64,000 nt of DNA, taken from the NCBI RefSeq assembly GCF_000855665.1, contig NZ_JXSS01000045.1, positions 1 to 64,000 of the forward strand, read 5' to 3'. Position numbers and translations under genes: made by a program. Origin of the DNA: Lysobacter sp. A03 (lineage in GTDB: Bacteria > Pseudomonadota > Gammaproteobacteria > Xanthomonadales > Xanthomonadaceae). The notes below the pieces were generated by a model that saw only the letters and a list, made by a program, of their open reading frames with translations, did no database searches and was not told the origin of the DNA. Below, one piece after another: positions 1 to 8,074 of this stretch (positions within the stretch are counted from its first letter, which is position 1; every line of letters starts with the position of its first letter).

Positions 1-1024
1 CCGCGCGGCCGGTGCGGCCGATCCGGTGCACGTAGGTGTCCGCGTCGGTCGGCAGCTCGTAATTGACCACCGCAGCCAGATCCTCGACATCCAGCCCGCG
101 CGCGGCGACGTCACTGGCAACCAGCACGCTGCAACTGCGGTTGGCAAAGCGCAGCAGGATCTCGTCGCGGTCGCGCTGCTCCATGTCGCCGTGCAGCGCG
201 AGTGCCGTGAAACCGTAATGGGCGAGCGATTCGACGACCTCCTCTGTGTCACGGCGCATGTTGCAGAACACCACGCACGACTCCGGACGGAACTGCAGCA
301 GCAGCGCCGCCAACAGCGGCGTCTTGCGTCCCGGCTCGACTTGGTAGAACAACTGGCGGATGCGGGTCGGGCTTTCCGACGATGCGACGGTCACCTGAAC
401 CGGGTTGCGAAGCATCGCCCCGGCCAACGCGCGAATCCCCTCAGGGAACGTCGCCGAGAACATCAGGCCCTGCCGATCCACGGGAAGCTTGCCGACGATT
501 TCGCGTATCTGGTCTTCGAAGCCCATATCCAGCATGCGGTCCGCCTCATCCAGCACCAGCGTGTGGACTCCGCGCAGGTGCAGCGCCTTCTTGCGCAATA
601 GCTCCTGGATCCGGCCTGGAGTGCCGACCACCACCTGGGGATCGTGCGTGGCCAGCGACGCCAGTTGCGGCGCGAGCGGCATGCCGCCGCACAGCACCGA
701 CAGCTTCAGATTGGGAATGCCCAGCGCCAGTTTTCGCAGTTGCCTGCCCACCTGGTCGGCGAGCTCGCGGGTCGGACAGAGCACCAGCGCCTGGGTCTGG
801 ATTCGACCGGCATCGACCCGGCTGAGAACACCCAGCCCGAACGCGGCGGTCTTGCCGCTGCCGGTCGGCGCCTGGGCAATGACGTCACGCCCCTCCAGTA
901 TTGCCGGCAAGGCCTGGGCCTGTACGGGAGTGAGCTGGGTGTAGCCCAGTGCCTCGACACCCTGCAAAAGCTGGGCGGAGAGATCGAGGGTGGCGAAGGA
1001 ATGCTCGGGGGCGTCGCTGGTCAT
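1..1024 (-). CDS. dbpA: ATP-dependent RNA helicase, DbpA type (3' part missing)
   Basis: This DEAD-box RNA helicase starts at an ATG at 1024 and runs off the left edge, leaving about 341 residues. The Q-motif region is followed by the Walker A motif APTGSGKT, then PTRELA, the DEAD box (VLDEADRMLDMGF), the SAT motif (FSATFP) and motif VI (HRIGRTGR) close to the edge. The N-terminal half resembles Escherichia coli DbpA, which helps assemble the 50S subunit through 23S rRNA hairpin 92. The C-terminal RNA-binding domain that would prove DbpA identity lies outside the window, so another DEAD-box paralogue is possible. It is divergent from the S4-domain gene. Confidence 0.85.
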   Translation of the reverse strand, partial: MTSDAPEHSFATLDLSAQLLQGVEALGYTQLTPVQAQALPAILEGRDVIAQAPTGSGKTAAFGLGVLSRVDAGRIQTQALVLCPTRELADQVGRQLRKLALGIPNLKLSVLCGGMPLAPQLASLATHDPQVVVGTPGRIQELLRKKALHLRGVHTLVLDEADRMLDMGFEDQIREIVGKLPVDRQGLMFSATFPEGIRALAGAMLRNPVQVTVASSESPTRIRQLFYQVEPGRKTPLLAALLLQFRPESCVVFCNMRRDTEEVVESLAHYGFTALALHGDMEQRDRDEILLRFANRSCSVLVASDVAARGLDVEDLAAVVNYELPTDADTYVHRIGRTGRA

Positions 1025-1134
1025 TGCGCCATGATCGCAGGTTGCAGCGCTGCATCCGCGATTCGCGTTCACTGCGGCTTGCGTCCCCTGCAAGCCGCTG
1101 CGACGCTGAGGGCCCCCTCGTAGCGGCCGCCCTG

Positions 1135-1365
1135 ATGGAAACACTGGAATTCGAACTCGATGACGGTCACGAATATGTGGAACTGAACCAGCTGTTGAAG
1201 CTGGTCGGCCTCTGCGACAGCGGCGGCATTGGCAAGCAGATCGTTGCCAGCGGCGCGGTGGCTGTTGACGGAAAGGTCGAACTTCGCAAAACCTGCAAGG
1301 TTCGACCCGGCCAGTTGGTCAGCCTGGACGGGGTCGAGGTTCTGGTGCTAACCACCGCCGTTTGA
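1135..1365 (+). CDS. S4-domain RNA-binding protein (YbcJ-like)
   Basis: This 76-residue protein is nearly all one S4-like RNA-binding domain. The pattern LNQLLKLVGLCDSGG, then IVASGAVAVDGKVE, then RPGQLVSLDG matches the YbcJ family of small ribosome-associated proteins. A longer upstream reading frame exists, but ATG 1135 gives the usual family size of about 70 residues. It probably binds structured RNA in the cytoplasm. The exact target is unknown. Confidence 0.8.
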   Translation: METLEFELDDGHEYVELNQLLKLVGLCDSGGIGKQIVASGAVAVDGKVELRKTCKVRPGQLVSLDGVEVLVLTTAV

Positions 1366-1380
1366 GCGGGCGGACGGGGC

Positions 1381-2064
1381 TCAGAGGTCGGTATCGGGCA
1401 GCGTGGTGTCGCCGGCGGAGACGCCCTCGGAGGCACTTTCCGCTGAGGGCACCTGGATCTTGTTCTCGACGCTGCGCACCCCGTCGCATGCCGCCGCCAA
1501 ATCCTCGATCCGGTGCTTCATCCAGCGCTCGCGCACGGTGCCCGTCAGGGTGACCACGCCGCCGGATACATTGACCGAGACGTCGCTGGGATCAACATGC
1601 CTGCAGCGGGTCAGGCTCTCGCACAGATCCTCGGTGATGCGCTGATCCGAGCGCGTGTAGTTCTTCGGACCAACGCCCCTGTAACTCGAGCGCCCATAGG
1701 TCGGATTCCCCGGCGGCAGGAAGTCGGAGTCATCGCCCGTCCCCCCGCCCCCGAATGGCGGCTGGGTCCTGCCCGGCTCGGCGTAGCCCGGGCCCTGGGT
1801 GTCGTCCAGATAGCTGTCCGGACCGGCGCCGGCCCTGCCCTCCCAACGACTGCCTCTACCGTGTGGCCCACGGCCACTACGGCGACCGCGGGATTCACCC
1901 GCGGTTGGGGACCCTTCGCGGTCGCCCATGTCGTCATAAGCCTCAACGACCTGGTTCCTCTGCATTTCCAGCCAGCGGCGGCCGATGCGCATGTACCCGG
2001 CGCCCAGATCCGCCACGTCCTGAGCCATGGATTTAAGATCATCTCCGACATTCTTGCCTGTCAC
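1381..2064 (-). CDS. BON-domain protein with low-complexity linker
   Basis: This 227-residue protein starts at GTG 2064, chosen because a strong GGAGG lies 7 bases upstream. Residues 1 to about 50 look helical and charged. Residues 50 to about 135 form a Gly/Arg/Pro/Ser-rich, probably disordered stretch. A single BON domain follows at roughly 140-205, with the typical core SGGVVTLTGTVRERW. BON domains usually bind phospholipid membranes or act in envelope stress proteins such as OsmY, but this protein has no signal peptide, so its location is unclear. It resembles SWFGD/BON proteins in layout. It is convergent with the S4 gene. Confidence 0.75.
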   Translation of the reverse strand: MTGKNVGDDLKSMAQDVADLGAGYMRIGRRWLEMQRNQVVEAYDDMGDREGSPTAGESRGRRSGRGPHGRGSRWEGRAGAGPDSYLDDTQGPGYAEPGRTQPPFGGGGTGDDSDFLPPGNPTYGRSSYRGVGPKNYTRSDQRITEDLCESLTRCRHVDPSDVSVNVSGGVVTLTGTVRERWMKHRIEDLAAACDGVRSVENKIQVPSAESASEGVSAGDTTLPDTDL

Positions 2065-2181
2065 GACAGACCTCCTTTTTCACCAGCGCCGGCGGCGCAT
2101 CTGCCGATCAGAGTGCGCGCGGTGGCATTAAGGGGGCGTGGGCAAACCGTGAGAGGGCGGCGATCCGCCGCGGTCCGTTTG

Positions 2182-3264
2182 TCAGCCGGTCGAGGTGTCG
2201 CTGCGGTGGCGCATGGACACATTCACCGCAGAGTCGAACTCCGACAACGGGCTCTGCAAAGGGCATTGTGCATCCGGGAAACCAAAGCGCTTGCGCAACT
2301 GCAGACCGCAGTCACCCATGCTGCCCACATCCTCCGACGGCACCTGGCACTCGCGGTCAAATGCGCGGAAGAAGGCGTCCTTTCGCTGAACAAAATCTGC
2401 GCCGCAGCGCCGGGTCAACTCGATGCGCTGGAGGTCGTCCTCCGCCGCGTTGCGCCCTTCCAGCCCGTACAAGTCCATCTCCTGGGCGGTGAGCAGGCGC
2501 AGGCTGCGGTTGGGTACGGTCATCATCAGGTCGGCGATCGCGAACGCGACCCCGTTGCGCTGCAGGTACTCGCGCACATCGGCGTGGACGGCCTGCAGTT
2601 CTTCCTGCAGCTCGGCGCGGGAGGTGGCCTTGGAGCTGATCCGGATCATCCGGTGGATGCCGACCTTTCCGGCGATCATCCGCATGTCGCCGGCGGCCAG
2701 GACCAGCACGCAGGAGCTGTGGCAGACCGCCCCCTCGCGTACCCAGATGGTCCACCGGGAGGCGCCGATCATGTCGCCGGAACGGATCGCCTCCTCGATC
2801 TGGCCCCCGGTCGAGTCGATGTCGAGGATCCGCTTGTGGATGCCCAGCGTGTCGGCGACCTCCACCGTCCGCTCGATCAGGGCGGTGAACTCAGCCGAGA
2901 TCTTGCCCTCGTAGCGCAGGCGCATCAGCCCGCCAGCGCCACAAGGCTCCAGTGCTGCGCGGATCTCGGTGTAGCCTGCAGACGCGAGCGGCACGCCCTC
3001 GCCATTGGCGTAGTCGTGATCGCAACTGATCCACGCCTGCCCGGCTTCCAGCGTCATCGGCTGCCAGTCGATGCTGGAGCGGTCAGTCGTGACCGTGACG
3101 TAGGGATCGTTTGCCACCACCTCGGCATCCGACACGGCCCCGCTGCGCGACTCTCCCCGGGTCTGGATCACCTCGCCGCTGGTCTTCTCCCCGACCTGCT
3201 GCGGACTGCAGGCCGAGAGCATCAGCGCTAGGAAGATGGCGGGAATGCGCCAGTGCGAAGGCAT
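2182..3264 (-). CDS. Putative lipoprotein with ClpP/crotonase-like (COG3904-type) fold
   Basis: This 360-residue predicted lipoprotein starts at ATG 3264, which puts a signal peptide and lipobox (LSAC, Cys19) at the N terminus. The longer frame would need a TTG start. Residues about 120-260 resemble the COG3904 periplasmic relatives of ClpP. An STGG oxyanion-type loop sits near 151, a CHSSC motif at 181-185 carries the likely nucleophilic serine, and GIHR carries a His at 204. The Cys residues around the serine fit an oxidising periplasm. Proteolytic activity is inferred from the fold only and no substrate is known. The ends of the protein match nothing I recognise. Confidence 0.65.
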   Translation of the reverse strand: MPSHWRIPAIFLALMLSACSPQQVGEKTSGEVIQTRGESRSGAVSDAEVVANDPYVTVTTDRSSIDWQPMTLEAGQAWISCDHDYANGEGVPLASAGYTEIRAALEPCGAGGLMRLRYEGKISAEFTALIERTVEVADTLGIHKRILDIDSTGGQIEEAIRSGDMIGASRWTIWVREGAVCHSSCVLVLAAGDMRMIAGKVGIHRMIRISSKATSRAELQEELQAVHADVREYLQRNGVAFAIADLMMTVPNRSLRLLTAQEMDLYGLEGRNAAEDDLQRIELTRRCGADFVQRKDAFFRAFDRECQVPSEDVGSMGDCGLQLRKRFGFPDAQCPLQSPLSEFDSAVNVSMRHRSDTSTG

Positions 3265-3371
3265 GTGTGGGACCACAGCGGATATGAGCAATCAGTCTAG
3301 GGCCGCTTGAGGACGAACGCCTCAACCGCGCATGAACATTCGTTCCGCCGTCACGCCGCTACACTGAGGCC

Positions 3372-3743
3372 ATGGCCTGGTTTGTCTATCTGCTGGAGTG
3401 CCGCAACGGCAGCGTGTACACGGGTATTACCACCGATGTCCCGCGTCGCTTTGCACAACACGCAGCCGGAAAAGGCGCGCGCTACACGCGATCAAACCCA
3501 CCCCTGCGGTTACTCGGGCAATTTGCCTGCCCTGACCGCAGCAGCGCCAGCCGCACGGAGTATGCGATCAAGCGGTTGCCACCGGCAGCAAAGCGCGCGC
3601 TTTGCGAGACGTGGCCAAATGAGCGCTCCCCTGTTCACCTGCATCGCACATCCCGATCGGTAGCGTTGGTTTCGGGAGCGACGGTATCGGCCATGACGGC
3701 CGGAGCACCGGAATCGCTCGACGACGAGGAGACCAACCAATGA
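3372..3743 (+). CDS. GIY-YIG nuclease-superfamily protein (UPF0213 type)
   Basis: This 123-residue protein opens with the GIY-YIG signature: VYLLEC, then SVYTGIT, then RRFAQH, GKGARYTR and a YAIK segment, all typical of the small YhbQ/UPF0213 group. The domain fills about the first 85 residues. The rest is a poorly conserved tail, longer than usual for the family. Family members are linked to DNA structure-specific cleavage or repair, but the role here is unproven. The stop codon overlaps the start of the DUF1328 gene (ATGA), so the two are probably translated together. Confidence 0.8.
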   Translation: MAWFVYLLECRNGSVYTGITTDVPRRFAQHAAGKGARYTRSNPPLRLLGQFACPDRSSASRTEYAIKRLPPAAKRALCETWPNERSPVHLHRTSRSVALVSGATVSAMTAGAPESLDDEETNQ

Positions 3744-3913
3744 TCAAGTGGGCCATCATATTTGCCGTTATCGGCCTGATTGCAGGCGTGCTCGGCTTCG
3801 GCGGCATGGCCGGCGCAGCGATGGGAATTGCCAAGTTCCTGTTTATCGCCGCGATCGTGATTGCTGTTGTGTTGTTCCTGCTCGGCATGACCGTGTACAA
3901 AAAGGTCAGATAG
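3740..3913 (+). CDS. Small DUF1328/UPF0391 membrane protein
   Basis: This 57-residue hydrophobic protein has two predicted membrane helices (about 4-26 and 32-52), separated by a glycine/alanine-rich turn, and ends in KKVR. This matches the DUF1328 (YtjA/UPF0391) family, found widely in proteobacteria with no firm function. The ATG overlaps the preceding stop by four bases, and a GAGGAG ribosome site lies inside the upstream gene. A strong intrinsic terminator follows 44 bases later, so it ends the transcript. Confidence 0.85.
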   Translation: MIKWAIIFAVIGLIAGVLGFGGMAGAAMGIAKFLFIAAIVIAVVLFLLGMTVYKKVR

Positions 3914-3956
3914 CGCATTGGCGCCCTGCATGAAGCGGGCCGCTTGAGAACCCACC

Positions 3957-3985
3957 AAACGCCCGGGCAAACCCGGGCGTTTTTC
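3957..3985 (+). terminator. Intrinsic terminator after the DUF1328 gene
   Basis: AACGCCCGGG and CCCGGGCGTT form a near-perfect GC-rich stem around a short CAAA loop, followed by a T run. It ends the GIY-YIG/DUF1328 transcript. Confidence 0.85.
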
Positions 3986-4107
3986 TGCGCGCGCCAGGCG
4001 GTCCCGCCTGCCTCGGTCGCCTTGGACCGCGCCGCAGGATCGCCAGTCCTGGGTGGCGCTTTGGTGGTTGGGGCCACCCTTGCAACACTCCCGCCACTGG
4101 TCCGTAC

Positions 4108-4743
4108 ATGAAGATTGTTGAAGTCCGCCATCCGCTGGTGCAGCACAAGCTCGGGTTGATGCGCCGCGCCGACAACAGCACCAAGTCCTTCCGCGAGCTG
4201 TCCTCGGAAGTTGCGACCCTGCTGACCTATGAGGCAACGGCGGACCTGGAGACCGAGGCGGTCGAGATTGAAGGCTGGGCCGGAACATCGCTCACGGTGC
4301 GGCGTATCAAGGGCCGCAAGATCACCCTGGTGCCCATCCTGCGTGCCGGTATCGGCATGCTGCCGGGCGTGCTCGAACTGATCCCCGCCGCGAAGGTCAG
4401 CGTCGTCGGCATGGCGCGCGACGAAGAGACACTCGGCGCGGTGGCCTATTACGAGAAGCTGGTCGGCAACATGCACGACCGCACCGCGTTGATCCTTGAT
4501 CCGATGCTGGCCACCGGCGGCACCCTCATCGCGACGGTGGACATGCTCAAGGCTGCCGGCGCCACCCGCATCAAGGGACTGTTCCTGGTCGCGGCGCCGG
4601 AGGGACTGCGGGCGGCCGAAGCCGCACACCCTGACCTTGAGATCTACACCGCATCGATCGACGACCGCCTCAACGAGCGCGGCTACATCCTGCCGGGGCT
4701 GGGGGATGCGGGCGACAAGATCTTCGGTACCTGCGCGGACTGA
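4108..4743 (+). CDS. upp: Uracil phosphoribosyltransferase
   Basis: Upp makes UMP from uracil and PRPP in pyrimidine salvage. The 211-residue length is typical. Visible marks are the N-terminal [12 protein letters not shown], the flexible-loop region PILRAGIGM, the PRPP-binding loop [11 protein letters not shown] and the C-terminal uracil-binding segment [10 protein letters not shown]. It stands alone on the plus strand after a terminator and is convergent with the lipase gene. No uracil permease is adjacent. Confidence 0.97.
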   Translation: MKIVEVRHPLVQHKLGLMRRADNSTKSFRELSSEVATLLTYEATADLETEAVEIEGWAGTSLTVRRIKGRKITLVPILRAGIGMLPGVLELIPAAKVSVVGMARDEETLGAVAYYEKLVGNMHDRTALILDPMLATGGTLIATVDMLKAAGATRIKGLFLVAAPEGLRAAEAAHPDLEIYTASIDDRLNERGYILPGLGDAGDKIFGTCAD

Positions 4744-4771
4744 CCGGCGCTGTCCAGGGATCGCGCCGGTC
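4742..4771. terminator. Hairpin between upp and the convergent lipase gene
   Basis: GACCGGCGC (4742-4750) and GCGCCGGTC (4763-4771) form a perfect 9-bp stem with a 12-base loop that begins inside the upp stop codon. There is no T run, so termination is only a guess. Confidence 0.35.
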
Positions 4772-4774
4772 GCC

Positions 4775-6766
4775 TCAGTGTTTCCCGAGAGCCTCCTCAT
4801 GGAGGATGCGCCGGATCTCCAGGATCGCCTGCGGCGTCTCCTGCACGCTATGCCAGGACGGGACCACCTTCTCGGACTCCGCGCCCGCAAGATGCGCGCT
4901 GCGGTAAGGCACCACGCCATCGCTTGATTGGAGCAAAGGCAGGCTCATGTCGTCCTGCCCGACGATGGTGTGGTACCGGACCCGTGGTGAGATCGGCAGA
5001 TCCGCGGCCGCACGAACGAAGGGATCGGTATCGCGCAGGTTGTCGATGCTGTTGGGGATGTTCCGGGCGACGCTTGCATCGTCGCCCTGTCCTTCCGCCA
5101 GGTCCTGCAGCGCCTCGCCAAACTGCTCCAGCAAGGTAACCGGCAACCGGACCAGACGTCCGATCAAGCGTCCGATGCGGCCGCTGGCAACCGGAGTTCC
5201 ACGATGCGGGGCGGCAATGAAGATCGCCCGGTCGACGTTGGGCAACGGCTCAAAATGCAGCATCGCCTGCAAGCGTTGACGCAGGCGTGCGCCGCGCTCG
5301 CCCTCGAGTCGGCGCTTCTCCAGCAATGTGTCAGACAGATGGTCGCCGCTGGTGGAGACCAGCAGTCGGGCAATGACGCCGCCCATGCTGTGGCCGACCA
5401 GCACCATGTGCTGCGAGGCCGGTGCGTGTCCGTCCGGATCGAATTGGGCGAGCGTATCGGTGACCAGCTTGCGTATCTGCGCCTGGTTCCAGACGATCGG
5501 CATGTTGGTCGGGTAATAGACCTGCCAGATCTGATACTGCTCCCGCAGTAGCTGATCGCCGGTCAGCTCGTTGGCCACGTTGACCCACGCCTCCGGGCTG
5601 CTGCCCAGCCCATGCAGCATCAGCACGATCCGACGCTGAGGATCGTAGGGCTGCATGAGGTACAGGTGCGGGCGGTCGATGCCGCGCTCGCGCCCCAGCA
5701 TCGATCGCAGTGCCTGGTCGGCGAAGCCGGAGCGCGCCAGCCACAGGCCGTAGCCGGCAGTGAAATTCGCCGCCAGCGGGATCGTCTGTCCTGCAATGTC
5801 GATTCCGGTCACCCGGAAGGGATCGTGCGGCTCGACGACGGCGCTGCGCGTGTGCAGCACCTGCTCCAGATCCTCCCCCGCAAAGCGCACCAGCACCGAC
5901 ACTGGCGCGAACGGCATCTCGCTGAACCCCGGCGCTTGGCGCGGATGTCCAGACGGGCGGATGCCCTGTGTTTCCCCTTCCGATCCGGCAGGTACAGCCA
6001 CCGGCGCAACCACATCACCCAGCACTTGCGCCGGGACTTCGGCGACCATCTCTGCCCCGAAGCCGTCGCGCCGGTAGGTGCTGCGCAGTCCGGCAAAACG
6101 CAAAGTGGACGCCGGCACCATGGCCTCCACCTGGGTGGTGTGGCCGGGCAGCCGCAGGCCTTCGTCGTCCATCTCGATCCGCCACTCGCCCACCGTGGCG
6201 GCCACCTGCGGTCCAAATGTGACGCCGCTATCCGCCTTCCAGCGCGCAAACAGCTGCGTGACGATCTGCTGCACGGCGTAGTTGTAATAGTCGCGGACCT
6301 GCGTCTGGCGATCCTCGAACACACGCTCGCCCGGGCTGCGCTCGGTGAAGAACAGGTAGGCGTACGCATTGCGTGCGGCCTCCAGCCAGGCCATCAACGC
6401 GGCCTCGTCAATGACCTGGGGATCCTTGGGCGTCAGCCCGATCGCGCGTTGGGTCCAGATCTCCGCCAAGGCCGAGATCCGGCGCTCATCCTCCAGGCCT
6501 TTTATCTGCTCAAGCCGCTGCGCGCACTCCGGTACGTCCTTGGCGCACTCATCCGGCTCGATCCCTGCCACGCGCAGGGTTTCCTGGCTGACATCGCCGA
6601 GTTTTCCGGAGCTGAGAATGTCGCCACGCTTCATGGCGATGTAGTCGCGCGGCCCCAGCGAGGTGACCTTGACCATCGCGCAACCGCCGATCGACAGCAC
6701 CAGCGCGACGGCAACGATCACCTGCGCGGTGCGACCCTTCCAGTTGAGAGGGGTCGAATTGCTCAC
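4775..6766 (-). CDS. Alpha/beta-hydrolase lipase-type lipoprotein
   Basis: This 663-residue protein has a membrane segment followed by a lipobox-like SIGGC (Cys29), so it is probably anchored in the envelope. The first half, about 350 residues, has no recognised domain. The second half is an alpha/beta hydrolase: an HGLGSSPEAW oxyanion region, a GHSMGG nucleophile elbow, an HRGTP motif, a likely acid in SSDGVVPY and a likely His in SWHSV. Such PGAP1-like enzymes cleave esters, but the substrate is unknown. Start GTG 6766 has GGAG upstream and overlaps the DUF4105 stop (GTGA), so the two proteins are likely made together. Confidence 0.8.
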   Translation of the reverse strand: MSNSTPLNWKGRTAQVIVAVALVLSIGGCAMVKVTSLGPRDYIAMKRGDILSSGKLGDVSQETLRVAGIEPDECAKDVPECAQRLEQIKGLEDERRISALAEIWTQRAIGLTPKDPQVIDEAALMAWLEAARNAYAYLFFTERSPGERVFEDRQTQVRDYYNYAVQQIVTQLFARWKADSGVTFGPQVAATVGEWRIEMDDEGLRLPGHTTQVEAMVPASTLRFAGLRSTYRRDGFGAEMVAEVPAQVLGDVVAPVAVPAGSEGETQGIRPSGHPRQAPGFSEMPFAPVSVLVRFAGEDLEQVLHTRSAVVEPHDPFRVTGIDIAGQTIPLAANFTAGYGLWLARSGFADQALRSMLGRERGIDRPHLYLMQPYDPQRRIVLMLHGLGSSPEAWVNVANELTGDQLLREQYQIWQVYYPTNMPIVWNQAQIRKLVTDTLAQFDPDGHAPASQHMVLVGHSMGGVIARLLVSTSGDHLSDTLLEKRRLEGERGARLRQRLQAMLHFEPLPNVDRAIFIAAPHRGTPVASGRIGRLIGRLVRLPVTLLEQFGEALQDLAEGQGDDASVARNIPNSIDNLRDTDPFVRAAADLPISPRVRYHTIVGQDDMSLPLLQSSDGVVPYRSAHLAGAESEKVVPSWHSVQETPQAILEIRRILHEEALGKH

Positions 6767-7821
6767 GGGGCACGCTCCGAATCGCCTGCATCGTCCATCC
6801 CGGGTATGCCCTCGCGGATACGAATGGAGAAATCCGCTGCGCTGTCAGCGGCGCGAGCGCGCTCGGTAATGCGTCCGCGCGTCTTCAACGTCTGCATGGT
6901 ATGGCCTGGCACCAGTGCGTTGTGGTCGTAGGCATAGCCGTCAAAATAGCCCGACAGCAGCAACCGGTAGTCCAGCGGCAAGCCCGGAGCGATCTGCCGG
7001 GCGAGGTCGAACACGATCGTGGTGCAGTTGCTGGTCAGCGTGTTGTAGAACGCCGGCCTGTGCTGCAACCCGGCGGCCTGTTGCAGGTACCCGCGAAACA
7101 CCTGCCGCAATTGTGCCGGAGGGATATCAAGGCGGTAGAGGTACACATCCTCGCCGCGGACGTTGCTGCGCACGCGGACGATATCGCGCTCGTCGGCTGC
7201 CACGATCACCTGCTCGAACTTGCGGAAGAACCCGCCCAGCGCCGAGAACGACTCGTCGCGCTCCTTGCGGATCTCCAGCGAGAACACCACCCGGCTTCCG
7301 TCCTCAAAGCCGAACGACACCAGTGTGTGCGCGATCGGCGGCCCCATCCAGTAGGACATCACCAGGTCCGCGGACACCAGCTGCGACAGGTCGTATCCGC
7401 GGGTCTCCCAGCGCGGGGTGTAATCGCTCTGGGTGCGCCATTCAAAGTTGCGTACGTTGTGCAACGTTACCCGGTCTCCGACCACCTCCGAGGCCAGCAA
7501 TCGGGACACGTCATCGGCCCAGTCGCGGTCCTGTTGCGGAGCCAATGAGAGCCAGCTTCCCAGCACCAGGGCGAAACCGGCCGCGAACACGGCCAGCAGC
7601 GTCCGGGCGGCGCCGCGGCTCCACGCTGCAGGACGACACGTTACGGAAAATGTGGCCAGACCGAGTGTCGCCCAGCCGGCGACCAGCAGGCCGCGCATCG
7701 CCGGACCCAGATGCCACGGATACCAAAGCGCAAGGGCGCCCCACGCGGTTGCGGCAAGCAGCAGCAGACCGAGAGCAATCCGCCTAGCACGGGACCGGTA
7801 CGGGGGGGCGGGAAGCGTCAT
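6763..7821 (-). CDS. DUF4105 membrane protein
   Basis: This 352-residue protein has three predicted membrane helices (about 14-34, 41-61, 72-92), then a DUF4105 domain facing outward. The domain contains NVRNFEWRT (122-130), AHTLVSF with His165, and the TSNCTT motif with Cys266. The Cys/His pair resembles the NlpC/P60-like catalytic set, and related domains act on peptides or lipids in the periplasm. Activity here is inferred. It is the first gene of a two-gene unit with the lipase lipoprotein, with a 4-base overlap, which suggests a shared envelope task. Confidence 0.75.
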   Translation of the reverse strand: MTLPAPPYRSRARRIALGLLLLAATAWGALALWYPWHLGPAMRGLLVAGWATLGLATFSVTCRPAAWSRGAARTLLAVFAAGFALVLGSWLSLAPQQDRDWADDVSRLLASEVVGDRVTLHNVRNFEWRTQSDYTPRWETRGYDLSQLVSADLVMSYWMGPPIAHTLVSFGFEDGSRVVFSLEIRKERDESFSALGGFFRKFEQVIVAADERDIVRVRSNVRGEDVYLYRLDIPPAQLRQVFRGYLQQAAGLQHRPAFYNTLTSNCTTIVFDLARQIAPGLPLDYRLLLSGYFDGYAYDHNALVPGHTMQTLKTRGRITERARAADSAADFSIRIREGIPGMDDAGDSERAP

Positions 7822-8003
7822 GCCATGACCCGACCATCACGGTGGGGCCGTCGACCAGTCAGACATCGATCACGGTGGCGGAGATTCATCGACGGCCTGT
7901 GGTTTGCGCGGCAGCAGGGGTGAGCGCACACGATACGCGCTGGTCAAATCGGCTTCATCCCGCTTTGCCATCGTCATAAGCATGCGGGGAACAATGCGAC
8001 GGG

Positions 8004-8032
8004 CTTGATTTACGGCGTGCGCCGCCCCAGTT
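8004..8032 (+). promoter_or_regulatory. Candidate sigma-32 (RpoH) promoter of htpG
   Basis: CTTGATT at 8004-8010 and CCCCAGTT at 8025-8032 are separated by 14 bases, close to the RpoH consensus (CTTGAAA, about 14, CCCCATnT). It sits 42 bases before the htpG start, as expected for a heat-shock gene. Confidence 0.6.
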
Positions 8033-8074
8033 GGAGAGGCAGTCAACCGTTATTGCGCCAAGGGACAGCCACGC

